Assembly (NCBI GenBank): GCA_016720835.1
Contig: JADKJW010000007.1
Span: 124,001-188,000 of the forward strand
Length of the DNA stretch: 64,000 nt
Source of the DNA: Ignavibacteria bacterium
GTDB lineage: Bacteria; Bacteroidota; Ignavibacteria; SZUA-365
Reading direction: 5' to 3'
Below are positions 33,593 through 41,947 of this stretch, piece by piece (position 1 is the stretch's first letter; the number at the start of each line of letters is the position of its first letter). The notes under the pieces were generated by a model that was not told where the DNA came from, ran no database searches, and saw nothing but the letters and a program-made list of their open reading frames with translations. The translations under genes were made by a program, and so were the position numbers.

Positions 33593-34972
33593 ATGATGCG
33601 CTCACTCCTCCTCCTCCTGATCGGATGCGTCTTTTCTCCCATGCTGCTGTCGCAGGGTGCGGCCACCGCATCAGGATGGCTCGTCGACGATTTCAATTCG
33701 GGCGCGCTCGCGCCGCGCTGGTCCATCGTGGCGGGCAAGTGGAACGCCGGCGAACAGGCCGTCAGCGTCGCCGGAGCGGGCGACCAGTTCGGCATGCTCG
33801 CGTCGCAGTACTTCATGCGCACGAAGCCGTACGTGATCGAGGCGACCGTGAAGGGCGTGGGCGGCGGCGTGATGTTCTGCGCCGAGTATCCGAACATGTT
33901 CGAGAATTCGCACGTGGTGTACCTCACCGGCACGGCCGTCTCGACGGGCTACATGGATTTTCACGGGAAGTACGCGGAGACGCGCGTGGTGGACTACATC
34001 GCGCCGTCGGGCTTCGTGAAGCTGCGTGTCAGTGTTGATCCCATCAAGCGCACCTACGCGATCTCCGTGCAGGGGCAGGACGTCGTCCTTGAGGAACTCC
34101 GCTACATCTCCGGATACGTCGGACTCTTCTCCCGCAAGGCGGGAGCGCAGTTCGACTACCTGCAGGTGACGGGCGAAGGCACGCCGGAAGCGCCGTCCTT
34201 CTACCGCAAGTCGAACAACCGGCAGCTCGACCACCTCTCCTACATGGCGATCATGGAAGACGCCATCTACATTTCGAATCCCGTCGTGGGCATCGTGCAG
34301 CGCCTGACGAGCATCGGCACCTTCTCGAGCGAAATCGGGCTCGAGGGCGCGCATGCCGATCCGCGCGGCCTCTGCGTGGACGAGGACAAATGGCTGTACG
34401 TCATCGACGGCAGCAGCAAATCGCTCGTGATCTACAACCACGAGGGCGTGCGGCAGACCGTGGTGAGCGAGAATCTCAAGGATCCGCGCGGCGTCGCGGC
34501 GACCGCGGGCGTGGTGTACGTGCTCGACGTGGACGGCATCAAGGTGTTCGATCGCAAGGGGACATTCTCCGGCGCGAAGGCCGCGGGGCTGTTCAAGGAT
34601 CCGAAGAACATCTTCTCCGCGCACGGCATGCTGTACGTGGCGGACTACGGCAACGGCCAGGTGCAGATCCTCGACAAGGGCGATTTCAGCGTGCGCAAAG
34701 TCATCAAGGATCCGCTCGTCGGTCCCTTCGACGTGTCGGCCGATCTGCAGACGCGGGACATCTACGTGGCCGATCCGGTCGCGGGCGTGGTCTTCCACTT
34801 CAATGACGGCGGCGATTTCGTGGAGCGCATCGATCCCATGACCATCAAGGGCTTCATCTCGCCGCGCGGCGTGCGTGTACGCGGCAGCATGATCTACGTC
34901 GCGGATTTCGAGCGCATCCTCGGTTTCAAGAAGGGCGTGCTCGCCATCCGTCCCGCGCTGAAGATCGACTAG
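33593..34972 (+). CDS. Exported protein: LamG/DUF1080-like domain plus NHL-type beta-propeller
   Basis: 459 residues. ATG 33593 has GAGGT at good spacing, and the peptide opens with a signal sequence (MMRSLLLLLIGCVFSPMLLS). Residues about 28-190 resemble a concanavalin-like jelly roll (WLVDDFNSGALAPRWSIVAG; YVGLFSRKAGAQFDYLQV). About 210-455 is a six-bladed NHL-like propeller with repeats such as ADPRGLCVDEDKWLYVID and DPRGVAATAGVVYVLDVDG. No sorting domain is present, so it is probably periplasmic. It may bind glycan or protein partners; function unknown. Confidence 0.75.
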   Translation: MMRSLLLLLIGCVFSPMLLSQGAATASGWLVDDFNSGALAPRWSIVAGKWNAGEQAVSVAGAGDQFGMLASQYFMRTKPYVIEATVKGVGGGVMFCAEYPNMFENSHVVYLTGTAVSTGYMDFHGKYAETRVVDYIAPSGFVKLRVSVDPIKRTYAISVQGQDVVLEELRYISGYVGLFSRKAGAQFDYLQVTGEGTPEAPSFYRKSNNRQLDHLSYMAIMEDAIYISNPVVGIVQRLTSIGTFSSEIGLEGAHADPRGLCVDEDKWLYVIDGSSKSLVIYNHEGVRQTVVSENLKDPRGVAATAGVVYVLDVDGIKVFDRKGTFSGAKAAGLFKDPKNIFSAHGMLYVADYGNGQVQILDKGDFSVRKVIKDPLVGPFDVSADLQTRDIYVADPVAGVVFHFNDGGDFVERIDPMTIKGFISPRGVRVRGSMIYVADFERILGFKKGVLAIRPALKID

Positions 34973-34989
34973 CTTCCCCCCAAGCGGCC

Positions 34990-36264
34990 GTGATCGACCT
35001 GCGGAGCGGCTCGGGCACAGCGACTGCTGAGTCCCCTGCAGGCTGGAACATGCATCGGCTTCGGATCGCACCCGTCCACACGGAGCGTTCCGAAGCCGAT
35101 GTCGTTCGCATCGCGCTCGACGCGCCCGTCGGCGCGCCTCCGCTCGAACGTTTCGTGCACGCGGGCGAGACCGTCGCGTTGCTCGTGCCGGACAAGACGC
35201 GCCTCTGCGGCGTGCCGCTGTTTCTCCCTCTGCTGCTCGAGCGCCTGCATGCTGCGGGACTGACGGAAGAGGACATCGCGATCGTCTTCGCCTGCGGCAC
35301 GCATCGCGGCCAGACCGAGGCCGAGAAGCGCGCCATCATCGGCGAGGAGGCCTACGAGCGCTACCGCGTGCACGAGCATAACGCGCGCGACGAGGGCGGC
35401 ACCGTGCTGCTGGGCACGACGCGCTTCGGAACCGCCGTGCGCATCAACCGGCTGGTGGCGCGCGCGGACAAGGTGATTTCCGCGGGCACCATCGTCCACC
35501 ACTATTTCGCCGGCTACGGCGGCGGGGCGAAGATGTTTCTGCCCGGCGTGGCGGCGTACACCTCCGCCGTGCAGAACCATCGCCGAACGCTGACCGCGGA
35601 GGGCCGCTTCCATCCCGCCTGCCGCGACGGGAACATCGAGGGCAATCCCGTCGCCGAGGATCTCGACGACGCCTGGCGTTTTTTTCCGCCGACCTGGGCC
35701 TTCACCGCGCTGCTTGACGCGGAGGGGCGCATTGCGCATGCGCTCTGCGGAGACGCGCGCGAGACGCACCGCCTCGGCTGCGCGACGGTGGACGGCATGT
35801 ACCGCGTCGACGTCCCGGCACCGGCCGATTGCACCATCGTGAGCGCGGGCGGCTATCCGAAGGACGTGAACTTCATCCAGGCGCACAAGGCCCTGCACCG
35901 CGCGCAGGCGGTCACGGTGGAGGGCGGCGCCATCATCTGTGTGGCCGAGTGCCGTGACGGCATCGGCAACGATCGCTTCCTCGAATGGTTCGATTACGCG
36001 GAGGGCGACGAATTGCGCGACGCGCTTGCCGCGCGGTATTCGATGAATGCGCACACCGCCGTCGCGCAGCGCGACAAGACGAAACGGCATCCGGTCTACT
36101 TCGTCAGCGCGCTGCCCGACGACGCCATGCGCCGCATGGGCATGACGCCCTGCGCGACGCTGCAGGACGCGGTGGATGCCGTCGCGGGATTGCAGCCGGG
36201 GATCAGTTCCGTGCATGTGATCGAGAACGGATCGCTGGCAGTGCCGCGGGTGGTGGAAGGATGA
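34990..36264 (+). CDS. LarA-family (DUF2088) nickel-pincer racemase-like protein
   Basis: 424 residues. The GTG at 34990 is taken because MIDLRSG...GW aligns with the usual LarA N-terminus; the later ATG at 35050 would cut into the domain. Family landmarks: LLVPDKTRLCGVPLFLPLLL, VFACGTHRGQTEAEKRAI (catalytic His region), NRLVARADKVISAGTIVHHYFAGYGGGAKMFLPGVA with the pincer-binding lysine and histidines. LarA racemises lactate, and relatives act on other 2-hydroxy acids; the substrate is unknown here. The cofactor genes larB/C/E are not in the window. Its stop codon lies inside the first unit of a heptanucleotide tandem repeat. Confidence 0.85.
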   Translation: MIDLRSGSGTATAESPAGWNMHRLRIAPVHTERSEADVVRIALDAPVGAPPLERFVHAGETVALLVPDKTRLCGVPLFLPLLLERLHAAGLTEEDIAIVFACGTHRGQTEAEKRAIIGEEAYERYRVHEHNARDEGGTVLLGTTRFGTAVRINRLVARADKVISAGTIVHHYFAGYGGGAKMFLPGVAAYTSAVQNHRRTLTAEGRFHPACRDGNIEGNPVAEDLDDAWRFFPPTWAFTALLDAEGRIAHALCGDARETHRLGCATVDGMYRVDVPAPADCTIVSAGGYPKDVNFIQAHKALHRAQAVTVEGGAIICVAECRDGIGNDRFLEWFDYAEGDELRDALAARYSMNAHTAVAQRDKTKRHPVYFVSALPDDAMRRMGMTPCATLQDAVDAVAGLQPGISSVHVIENGSLAVPRVVEG

Positions 36265-36328
36265 AGGATGAAGGATGAAGGGTGAAGGATGAAGGATGAA
36301 GGATGAAGGATGAAGGATGAAGGATGAA
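36259..36328 (+). repeat. Ten tandem copies of the 7-mer GGATGAA
   Basis: Units begin every 7 bases from 36259 to 36322; nine are exact and the fourth (36280) is GGGTGAA. The first unit supplies the TGA stop of the LarA-like gene, so copy-number change cannot alter that protein, but it changes the distance to the next gene at 36390. Confidence 0.95.
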
Positions 36329-36389
36329 TGGGGAAGGGAGCCGGCTGCACGGCAGCGGGACAATAGATGAACGCTTTGGAGGTGAATAC

Positions 36390-36920
36390 ATGAGTCGAAG
36401 ATTCGGATATCTTTTTCTGTTGGCGCACTGCGTCGTGGGTATGGCGTACGGGCAGTCGCCGCAGTGGCGCGACCCGCTGTTGCTGGCACTGGAGGGGACG
36501 TGGAAGGGAACGGTGGAGAGCGCGGGGACGAGCCGGCCCTGCGAGGTCACGTACGCGTTCGCGCTGCAGGGCGCCTTTCTCGAGGGTACGCAGACTGTGT
36601 ACAAGGACGCGTCGAGGCGCGTCGCGATTTCCGAGGAGCGCGTCTATCTGAAAACCGGGACTGAGGGGAGCATTTCGGTGAACACCTTCTCCTCGAGCGG
36701 TGTCAGCCGCTGGGGAAGCTGGACCGGCTCCGCGAAATCGTGGACCGGCGAGCTGCAGGGTTCCGACGGTTCGCGCGTTGCCCTGACCATCGAATTCACC
36801 GATGCGACGCATCTTGTTCGCACTGCGACGGTCATCAATGAGGCTGGGGAGGTGGCCGAGGCGGTGACGGTGCGGATCGAGAAAACGGGGAAGGGCGTGA
36901 AGGGATCAGGGAGTCAGTAG
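36390..36920 (+). CDS. Small exported protein, lipocalin/DUF1579-like barrel (unassigned)
   Basis: 176 residues. The ATG at 36390 is preceded by the strong site GGAGGTG; the frame's earlier ATG at 36324 lies in repeat-derived sequence and is rejected. Signal peptide about residues 1-21 ends at AYGQS. The mature part begins with LALEGTWKGTVESAG and continues as antiparallel strands with TW/GS spacing like the lipocalin-type DUF1579 and related small barrels. No catalytic motif is seen. Function unknown. Confidence 0.65.
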   Translation: MSRRFGYLFLLAHCVVGMAYGQSPQWRDPLLLALEGTWKGTVESAGTSRPCEVTYAFALQGAFLEGTQTVYKDASRRVAISEERVYLKTGTEGSISVNTFSSSGVSRWGSWTGSAKSWTGELQGSDGSRVALTIEFTDATHLVRTATVINEAGEVAEAVTVRIEKTGKGVKGSGSQ

Positions 36921-36934
36921 AATTTCCATGACTC

Positions 36935-37066
36935 CGGGTGGGACAAGCGTCTCGCTTGTCACTCGATCGCGGCCTCGTGGATGGGAGTAAGCAAACAACT
37001 CTCCGTTTTCACCTTCACCTTCTCCTTCACCTTCTCCCTTCACCTTTCCCCAATCCCCCAATCCCC
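36935..37066 (+). repeat. Single REP-like copy followed by polypyrimidine tract
   Basis: GGTGGGACAAGC-GTCTC-GCTTGTC (36937-36960) is a copy of the palindromic element found in arrays near 51.3 and 57.9 kb. About 37010-37066 is almost all C and T in near-repeats of TTCACC/TTCTCC and ATCCCCCA, reaching the ATG of the next gene. No gene in the interval. Confidence 0.75.
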
Positions 37067-37672
37067 ATGATCTCCGTTCTCATCATCACCACAGCCTGGA
37101 TCGCCTGGTGCACCGTTCACAGCGTCCTGATCGCCCCGTTCTGGATGCGTTGGATGCGGCGGCTGCTGGGAGCGCGCATCGCGTATTACCGGCTGTTCTA
37201 CGACCTGTTCAGCCTGGCGAGTCTCGTGCCGCTTGCCCTTCTCGAACGGCGCATGCCCGGCGACCCGCTTTTCGTCTGGAGCTTTCCGCTATCGCTCGTT
37301 CAGTGGACGATGCTGCTCGCGGGGATGGCGCTGATGGTGGCCGGCGGGCGGCAGTACAACCAGTGGTACTTTTTCGGATTGCAGCAGATCGCCGATGCGC
37401 GGGCGGGTCGCATCGAGCAGCCGGCGGTGTTCAAGGCCGAGGGCATCCTCCGCCGTGTGCGGCATCCGTACTACACCGCGGGCATCCTCATCGTTATTTT
37501 CCTGGGGAACATCACGACGGTCACCATCGCGACGAAGGCCGTACTCGTCCTGTACTTCATCGTCGGCACACTGCTCGAAGAACGCAAGCTCGTCGCGGAG
37601 TTCGGAGAGGAGTACCGCGCCTACCAGCGCGAGGTGCCGATGCTGGTGCCGCGGTGGCGACGGGGCGGGTGA
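37067..37672 (+). CDS. ICMT-like membrane methyltransferase family protein
   Basis: 201 residues from ATG 37067, where the hydrophobic N-terminus starts (ISVLIITTAWIAWCTVHS); the longer open frame from 36938 is repeat and pyrimidine tract. Four or five membrane helices. The C-terminal part has the isoprenylcysteine carboxyl methyltransferase-like signature: RVRHPYYTAGILIVIFLG, then EERKLVAEFGEEYRAYQREVPMLVPR. In bacteria such proteins methylate lipids or have unknown substrates. No Shine-Dalgarno is seen because the pyrimidine tract abuts the ATG. Confidence 0.8.
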   Translation: MISVLIITTAWIAWCTVHSVLIAPFWMRWMRRLLGARIAYYRLFYDLFSLASLVPLALLERRMPGDPLFVWSFPLSLVQWTMLLAGMALMVAGGRQYNQWYFFGLQQIADARAGRIEQPAVFKAEGILRRVRHPYYTAGILIVIFLGNITTVTIATKAVLVLYFIVGTLLEERKLVAEFGEEYRAYQREVPMLVPRWRRGG

Positions 37673-37680
37673 CGGCAGAC

Positions 37681-37866
37681 GCGGGCCTGCCCGCCGAAGC
37701 TGAGCGCAGCGAAGCGTAGGTGGGGATGCGGGGACGCGGGCCTGCCCGCCGAAGCTGAGCGCAGCAAAGCGCAGGTGGGGATGCGGGGATGCGGGCCTGC
37801 CCGCCGAAGCTGAGCGCAGCGAAGCGCAGGTGGGGATGCGGAGATACGGAGATACGGAGATACGGA
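37681..37866 (+). repeat. Three tandem 55-bp repeats followed by three 8-bp repeats
   Basis: Units start at 37681, 37736 and 37791 and differ at only a few positions. Each contains GCTGAGCGCAGCGAAGC, a core shared with the dispersed element at 37891. After the third unit GAGATACG is repeated three times (37841-37864). There is no coding content; the whole 37673-38094 gap is repeat or non-coding. Confidence 0.92.
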
Positions 37867-37890
37867 GTGCAATGCTCCATCATTCAGTAT

Positions 37891-37937
37891 CGTCATTCTG
37901 AGCGTAGCGAAGAATCTGTCCGTTCTTGAGTGTACGG
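37891..37937 (+). repeat. Dispersed CTGAGCG-type element, copy 1
   Basis: CGTCATTCTGAGCGTAGCGA then AGAATCTGTCCGTTCTTG and GTGTAC. A second, inverted and partly rearranged copy is at 39229-39297. Elements with this core occur in many Chlorobi/Bacteroidota-type assemblies (general knowledge, not checked here). Confidence 0.7.
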
Positions 37938-38094
37938 ATTTTGTCTAAATGCGTAGATTCCAACAAGACATAAACAGGTCGCCCTCGTCGTGGAGCTGGC
38001 GGGGAGGCTTGCATAAACAAGACGATCGCATCCTATTATCTTCTCCGTTTTCGAGGAATTTCAATACTCAAATTCCCCAATCCCATCCACCGCC

Positions 38095-38679
38095 ATGGAA
38101 CCCGCCACCCCGCACACCCTACCCATACTGTCCTGCGCGACCGACGCCGCATGGGATTCCTGGCTGGATGCGCACGGATCGACCTCTCCCGGCGTGTGGT
38201 TGCGCATCGCGAAGAAGGACGCGGGCGAGCTGTCGGTGACGTACGATGAGGCGCTCGAGACGGCGCTCTGTCACGGGTGGATCGACGGCCTGAAGCACCC
38301 GCACGACGCGCTGTCGTGGCTGCAGAAGTTTACGCCGCGCGGACCGAAGAGCCGGTGGTCGAAACGGAACACTGAAAAGGTGCAGCGCCTCATCAAGGAG
38401 CGGCGCATGAAGCCCGCGGGACTCGCCACGGTCGCGCTGGCGCGGGCGGACGGACGCTGGGACGAAGCCTACGATTCGCCCGGCAAGGCGGAGCCGCCTC
38501 CGGATTTTCTTGCGGCGCTGAAGAAGAACAAGAGGGCCCTCTCCTTTTTCCTCACACTGAACGCCGCGAATCGCTACGCGTTCATCTATCGCGTGCAGAC
38601 GGCGAAGAAGCCCGAGACACGCATCCGAAAGATCCAGGAATTCGTCGAGATGCTGGCACGGCAGGAGAAATTCCATTGA
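38095..38679 (+). CDS. YdeI/OmdA-like family protein
   Basis: 194 residues, standard length. Landmarks of the YdeI/OmpD-associated family: N-terminal DAAWDSWLDAHGSTSPGVWLRIAKKD, the conserved YDEALETALCHGWIDGLKHP, FTPRGPKSRWSKRN, and the C-terminal tail YRVQTAKKPETRIRKIQEFVEML. Family members have been linked to peptide or bacteriocin resistance; the biochemical role is unknown. Probably cytoplasmic. It lies alone between the repeat field and a convergent cytochrome gene. Confidence 0.88.
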   Translation: MEPATPHTLPILSCATDAAWDSWLDAHGSTSPGVWLRIAKKDAGELSVTYDEALETALCHGWIDGLKHPHDALSWLQKFTPRGPKSRWSKRNTEKVQRLIKERRMKPAGLATVALARADGRWDEAYDSPGKAEPPPDFLAALKKNKRALSFFLTLNAANRYAFIYRVQTAKKPETRIRKIQEFVEMLARQEKFH

Positions 38680-38719
38680 AGCAATTCACGGCTCCTGTCC
38701 GGTCCGATTTCTTCCACTG

Positions 38720-39160
38720 TTACTTCCGCAGCAGGAATCTCGTCAAGTCCCCAAGGTCCTTCTCGTCGAGTTTCCAGCGCGGCATGGGATAGTGCAGGCC
38801 GCGACCGTTCGCGCCGCGTCCGTTGAGGAGGGCGTTCGCGAGCAGTTCGCGCGTGTACGCGGGACGGCGGCCCTCGACGGGCTGCGAGAGTGTCGCCGGG
38901 GAAATATCGGGCGTGGAGAAGGGACCGAGATCGGGAATCGGATTGCGGCGTCCGAGACGGTCCTCGCCGTGGCAGGACGCGCACGCGATCACCATCGACT
39001 TGTCGCGCAGGTCCGTACGGTCGATGTCGGAGGCGATGGCCGTCCCCCGGTCGTTGAGGCCCGTGAAGAAGATCGCTTCACCGTTGTCGCGCCTGCCGCC
39101 GCAGGACCCGAGAAGGAGGGCAAGGATGAGATATGGAAACAGCCGGATGGCGTGGGGCAT
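38720..39160 (-). CDS. Lipoprotein c-type cytochrome, single heme
   Basis: 146 residues from ATG 39160, chosen because GGAG stands about 9 bases upstream and a lipoprotein signal follows (YLILALLLGSCGG). One CASCH heme-binding motif lies at about residue 60, and a likely axial methionine is in HYPMPRW near residue 126; the fold matches small class I cytochromes (GRRPAYTRELLANALLNG). A membrane-tethered electron carrier, partner unknown. It is downstream of rsmB by 171 bases, with an inverted repeat element between, so it is probably transcribed separately. Confidence 0.85.
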   Translation of the reverse strand: MPHAIRLFPYLILALLLGSCGGRRDNGEAIFFTGLNDRGTAIASDIDRTDLRDKSMVIACASCHGEDRLGRRNPIPDLGPFSTPDISPATLSQPVEGRRPAYTRELLANALLNGRGANGRGLHYPMPRWKLDEKDLGDLTRFLLRK

Positions 39161-39228
39161 GGTGTATCTCCAGGAGGATCGATTAGGCAATGATGGCGCG
39201 GAGGAATCTGTCTTCCACCGAACGACGC

Positions 39229-39297
39229 GTGTACACTGGACGGCCAGATCCTTCCCTTCGGCTTCGCTCAGGGCAGGCTTCTGCGCTCAGGATGACG
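39229..39297 (-). repeat. Dispersed CTGAGCG-type element, copy 2 (inverted)
   Basis: Read on the minus strand: GTCATCCTGAGCGCAG, an insert of about 20 nt (AAGCCTGCCCTGAGCGAAGC), CGAAGGGAAGGATCTGGCCG then TCCAGTGTACACG. It matches copy 1 at 37891 over the core and the flanking ATCTGnCCGTyC...GTGTAC, in inverted orientation, 1.3 kb away. Confidence 0.65.
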
Positions 39298-39331
39298 GGC
39301 ATCGGCGAGACACCATCTGTCATCTCCCTTC

Positions 39332-40801
39332 TCACATCTCCCCCCTCTTCATCCGCGCGATGAAGAACCCGTCCGTGCCGTGGAGATCGGGGGAGAGGGT
39401 ACACATAAACGCGTCGGGCGGCAGGTCCGGGACCGAAACCGCGTATCGGCGAAAGGCGTCGGAGAGAGGCGCGGGTGCGAACTCCGCATGCGTGGCGAGG
39501 AAGTCCAGCGCGATGTCTTCATTCTCCTGCGGGAGCAGGGAGCAGGTCGCGTACACGAGCGTGCCTCCCGGACGCACGAACGCGGCGTAGGCGTCGAGCA
39601 GGGTCCGCTGCTTCGCGGCGATGCGCGCGAGCGTGCGAGGCGCGAGACGCCACTTGACGAGCGGATTGCGGCGCGCGGTGCCGAGACCCGAACAGGGCGC
39701 GTCAACCAGCACGGACGCGAAAGAGCCGCGCCAGTCGGGCGCGTGCCTGCCGTTCGCCGCGAGCAGCACGTCGGCATGCAGCGTCTCGATGCTCGCGAAG
39801 CCGCAGCGGCGCGCGCGCGCGAGCAGCGAGCGGAGGCGGCGGGGTTCGGTGTCCGTCGCGAGGATCACGCCCGCGTCCCCCTGCAGATCCGCGATGTGCA
39901 GGGTCTTGCCGCCCGCGCCGGCGCAGGCGTCGAGGATGCGCTGCCCGTGTTCGGGCACGAGCGCGCAGGCGATGAGCTGGCTCCCCTCGTCCTGGATTTC
40001 GAGGGCGCCTTCCGCGTACAGCGGATCGGTGGTGATGGTCGTGCGCTCGTCGAGGACCAGCGCGACCGGCGACAGCGCGCCTGCGTGCACGGCCACGCCG
40101 CGCGCGCGCAGCGACTGCAACGCGTCGTCGCGCATGCAGCGCGAGCGATTCACGCGCAGCCCGACCGGCGCGCTCGCGAGCAGCGAACGGGCAAGCCGCA
40201 GGGCGCCGTCCATGCCGCGCGGCGGATCGCCACCGCGGGCGAAGGATTCGAGAATCCATCGCGGCGCGCAGGCGGCGCGCTCGATCACCGCGACGTCGGT
40301 ATCGGATAGATCGGTCCCTTTCTTGAGCGCGGCATCGGCCGCGGCCGTCATGGCGCTGACACGCGCGCGCAACGCCGATGCATGGCCGCCGGCGCTTTCG
40401 CGCGAGAGCAGGGCCGAGGCGACGGCGTCCACGATGTCGTCCGAGACGCCTTCCTCGCCATGCTCCGCGAAGCGGGTGGAGAGCGACGCCGCGCCGACCT
40501 GATCGGCGGCGACAAGGGCCGCGAGCACCGTCAGCGCGTGCGGCGAGGGAGCGGGATTCGCCGCCTCTGCATGCGGCGGGAAGACCGCATCCCGTGACGC
40601 GACGGCGAGCGCGTGCACACGCAGCGCGATGAAGGCGGCCTCGGAGATGAAGCGGCGGTCGGCGGAGGCTAGATTTTTTTTCCTTCGCAGGAAGTCCGAT
40701 GCCAGCGCGTCCGGCGCCTGGGAGGATTTCAGCAGCAGCGCCGACAGTTCGCCCGCGTGCGTGACGAGCCGCGCCAGACGGCGCATGCGGTCGGCGTCCA
40801 C
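39332..40801 (-). CDS. rsmB: 16S rRNA m5C methyltransferase, RsmB/NOL1-NOP2-Sun family
   Basis: 489 residues. N-terminal NusB-like helical domain (about 1-150), then the SAM-dependent methyltransferase with DACAGAGGKTLHIA (SAM site), catalytic DAPCSGLGTARRNPLVKW and ATCSLLPQEN carrying the two conserved cysteines. It modifies C967-type cytosine of 16S rRNA. It starts only 6 bases after the tryptophan dioxygenase stop, so this rRNA enzyme appears to be the last gene of the kynurenine operon transcript. Confidence 0.9.
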   Translation of the reverse strand: MDADRMRRLARLVTHAGELSALLLKSSQAPDALASDFLRRKKNLASADRRFISEAAFIALRVHALAVASRDAVFPPHAEAANPAPSPHALTVLAALVAADQVGAASLSTRFAEHGEEGVSDDIVDAVASALLSRESAGGHASALRARVSAMTAAADAALKKGTDLSDTDVAVIERAACAPRWILESFARGGDPPRGMDGALRLARSLLASAPVGLRVNRSRCMRDDALQSLRARGVAVHAGALSPVALVLDERTTITTDPLYAEGALEIQDEGSQLIACALVPEHGQRILDACAGAGGKTLHIADLQGDAGVILATDTEPRRLRSLLARARRCGFASIETLHADVLLAANGRHAPDWRGSFASVLVDAPCSGLGTARRNPLVKWRLAPRTLARIAAKQRTLLDAYAAFVRPGGTLVYATCSLLPQENEDIALDFLATHAEFAPAPLSDAFRRYAVSVPDLPPDAFMCTLSPDLHGTDGFFIARMKRGEM

Positions 40802-40807
40802 GCCCGC

Positions 40808-41899
40808 TTACGACCCGTACCGGAAACCGAGCTGCGCTTCCACATCCGGACGCAGCGCGGGCAGCGCGGCGCGAGGAATCAGATAGGTGGAGAGGTCGAT
40901 GAGGTCCGTCCACACCCGGTGATTCTCCGCGGTCGACTTCAGGTAATGAAAACCCGACGAGCCCCCCGTGCCGATTTTGGTGCCGATCATGCGATGCACC
41001 ATCAGCGCGTGCCGATAGCGCCAGGTGGTGAAGAGTTCGTCGATGTCCACGAGCGTCGAGAGCAGGCGATGCGGCATGTGCAGGATGGGCTGGTCGCGGT
41101 ACAGCGAGATGAACAGCGCCGCCTGCGTCGCCGTGTGCGAGAGGCGCCGCTTGCCGCTCTGAATGAGTTCCTCGTGCTTGTCGGCCTCGAACACGGCCGC
41201 GAAGCGCACCTCGGTCGCGTCGAGTTCCTCGAGCTGCACCTGCTTCTCGAGATCGGTGAGCGTGGCATTGCTGCGCACCACATCGCGGTCGCCGAGCAGC
41301 ATCGCATTGACGGCGTCGCGGTAGAACTGCCAGAATCGAAAGTCCGGCAGATCGAGGAACGGCGTGCGCTCGAGCCAGCGCTCCACGACGTCGAAGAGAC
41401 TCGTGCGCTCCTCGGTGCGCTTCAGCAGGGCCTGATGCTCCGGCGAGACGCGCGTGTGGTACGCGAACTGGTTGTACAGCAGCCGTTGCTCGGCGCGCAG
41501 GCCGAAGAGGATTTCCACGAGACGGAACTGCACGCTCTGAAACCCTGAAGCAGGGAAGAGGTAATCCCGGAAGTCGAGGAAATCGAGCGGTGTCATGGTC
41601 TCGAGCACCCGCAGCTGGTCGATGAGGATCTTCTGGATCTCCACCACGCGCTGCAGCCGCCACACGGCGGTGCCGATGTTCTTCTCGTCCACGGTCTCCT
41701 TCTCGAACATGTCGAGCACGGATCCCATTTCGTGCAGGATCTGCTTGAACCAGAGTTCGTAGGCCTGGTGGATGACGATGAAGAGCATCTCGTCGTGGGC
41801 GGGATGCCCGGCCTCCGCGCTTTTCAGCTTCTGCGAGCTGAGGAGCGTGTCGAGCTGGAGGTAATCGGAGTAGTAGACCGGCGGATAGGGTTTGTCCAT
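40808..41899 (-). CDS. kynA: Tryptophan 2,3-dioxygenase
   Basis: 363 residues, in the length range of animal-type and larger bacterial TDOs. Cytosolic heme enzyme converting L-tryptophan to N-formylkynurenine, first step of the pathway. Diagnostic segments: YYSDYLQLDTLLSSQ, FIVIHQAYELWFKQILHEM, DFLDFRDYLFPASGFQS and the substrate loop GTGGSSGFHYLKST with the distal glycine/serine; heme-ligand histidine in HALMVHRMIGTK. In this operon it is the seventh gene after the dehydrogenase, although its product acts first. Confidence 0.95.
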   Translation of the reverse strand: MDKPYPPVYYSDYLQLDTLLSSQKLKSAEAGHPAHDEMLFIVIHQAYELWFKQILHEMGSVLDMFEKETVDEKNIGTAVWRLQRVVEIQKILIDQLRVLETMTPLDFLDFRDYLFPASGFQSVQFRLVEILFGLRAEQRLLYNQFAYHTRVSPEHQALLKRTEERTSLFDVVERWLERTPFLDLPDFRFWQFYRDAVNAMLLGDRDVVRSNATLTDLEKQVQLEELDATEVRFAAVFEADKHEELIQSGKRRLSHTATQAALFISLYRDQPILHMPHRLLSTLVDIDELFTTWRYRHALMVHRMIGTKIGTGGSSGFHYLKSTAENHRVWTDLIDLSTYLIPRAALPALRPDVEAQLGFRYGS

Positions 41900-41947
41900 G
41901 AGTGTGCCTTGGTGATGCCGCGCGCCGCGCAGCGGTGACGCGATGTA

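Noticed and set aside
36259..36328. CRISPR array or other spaced repeat system
   Set aside because: Units are contiguous 7-mers without spacers; the 55-bp units at 37681 are also contiguous, and there are no cas genes.
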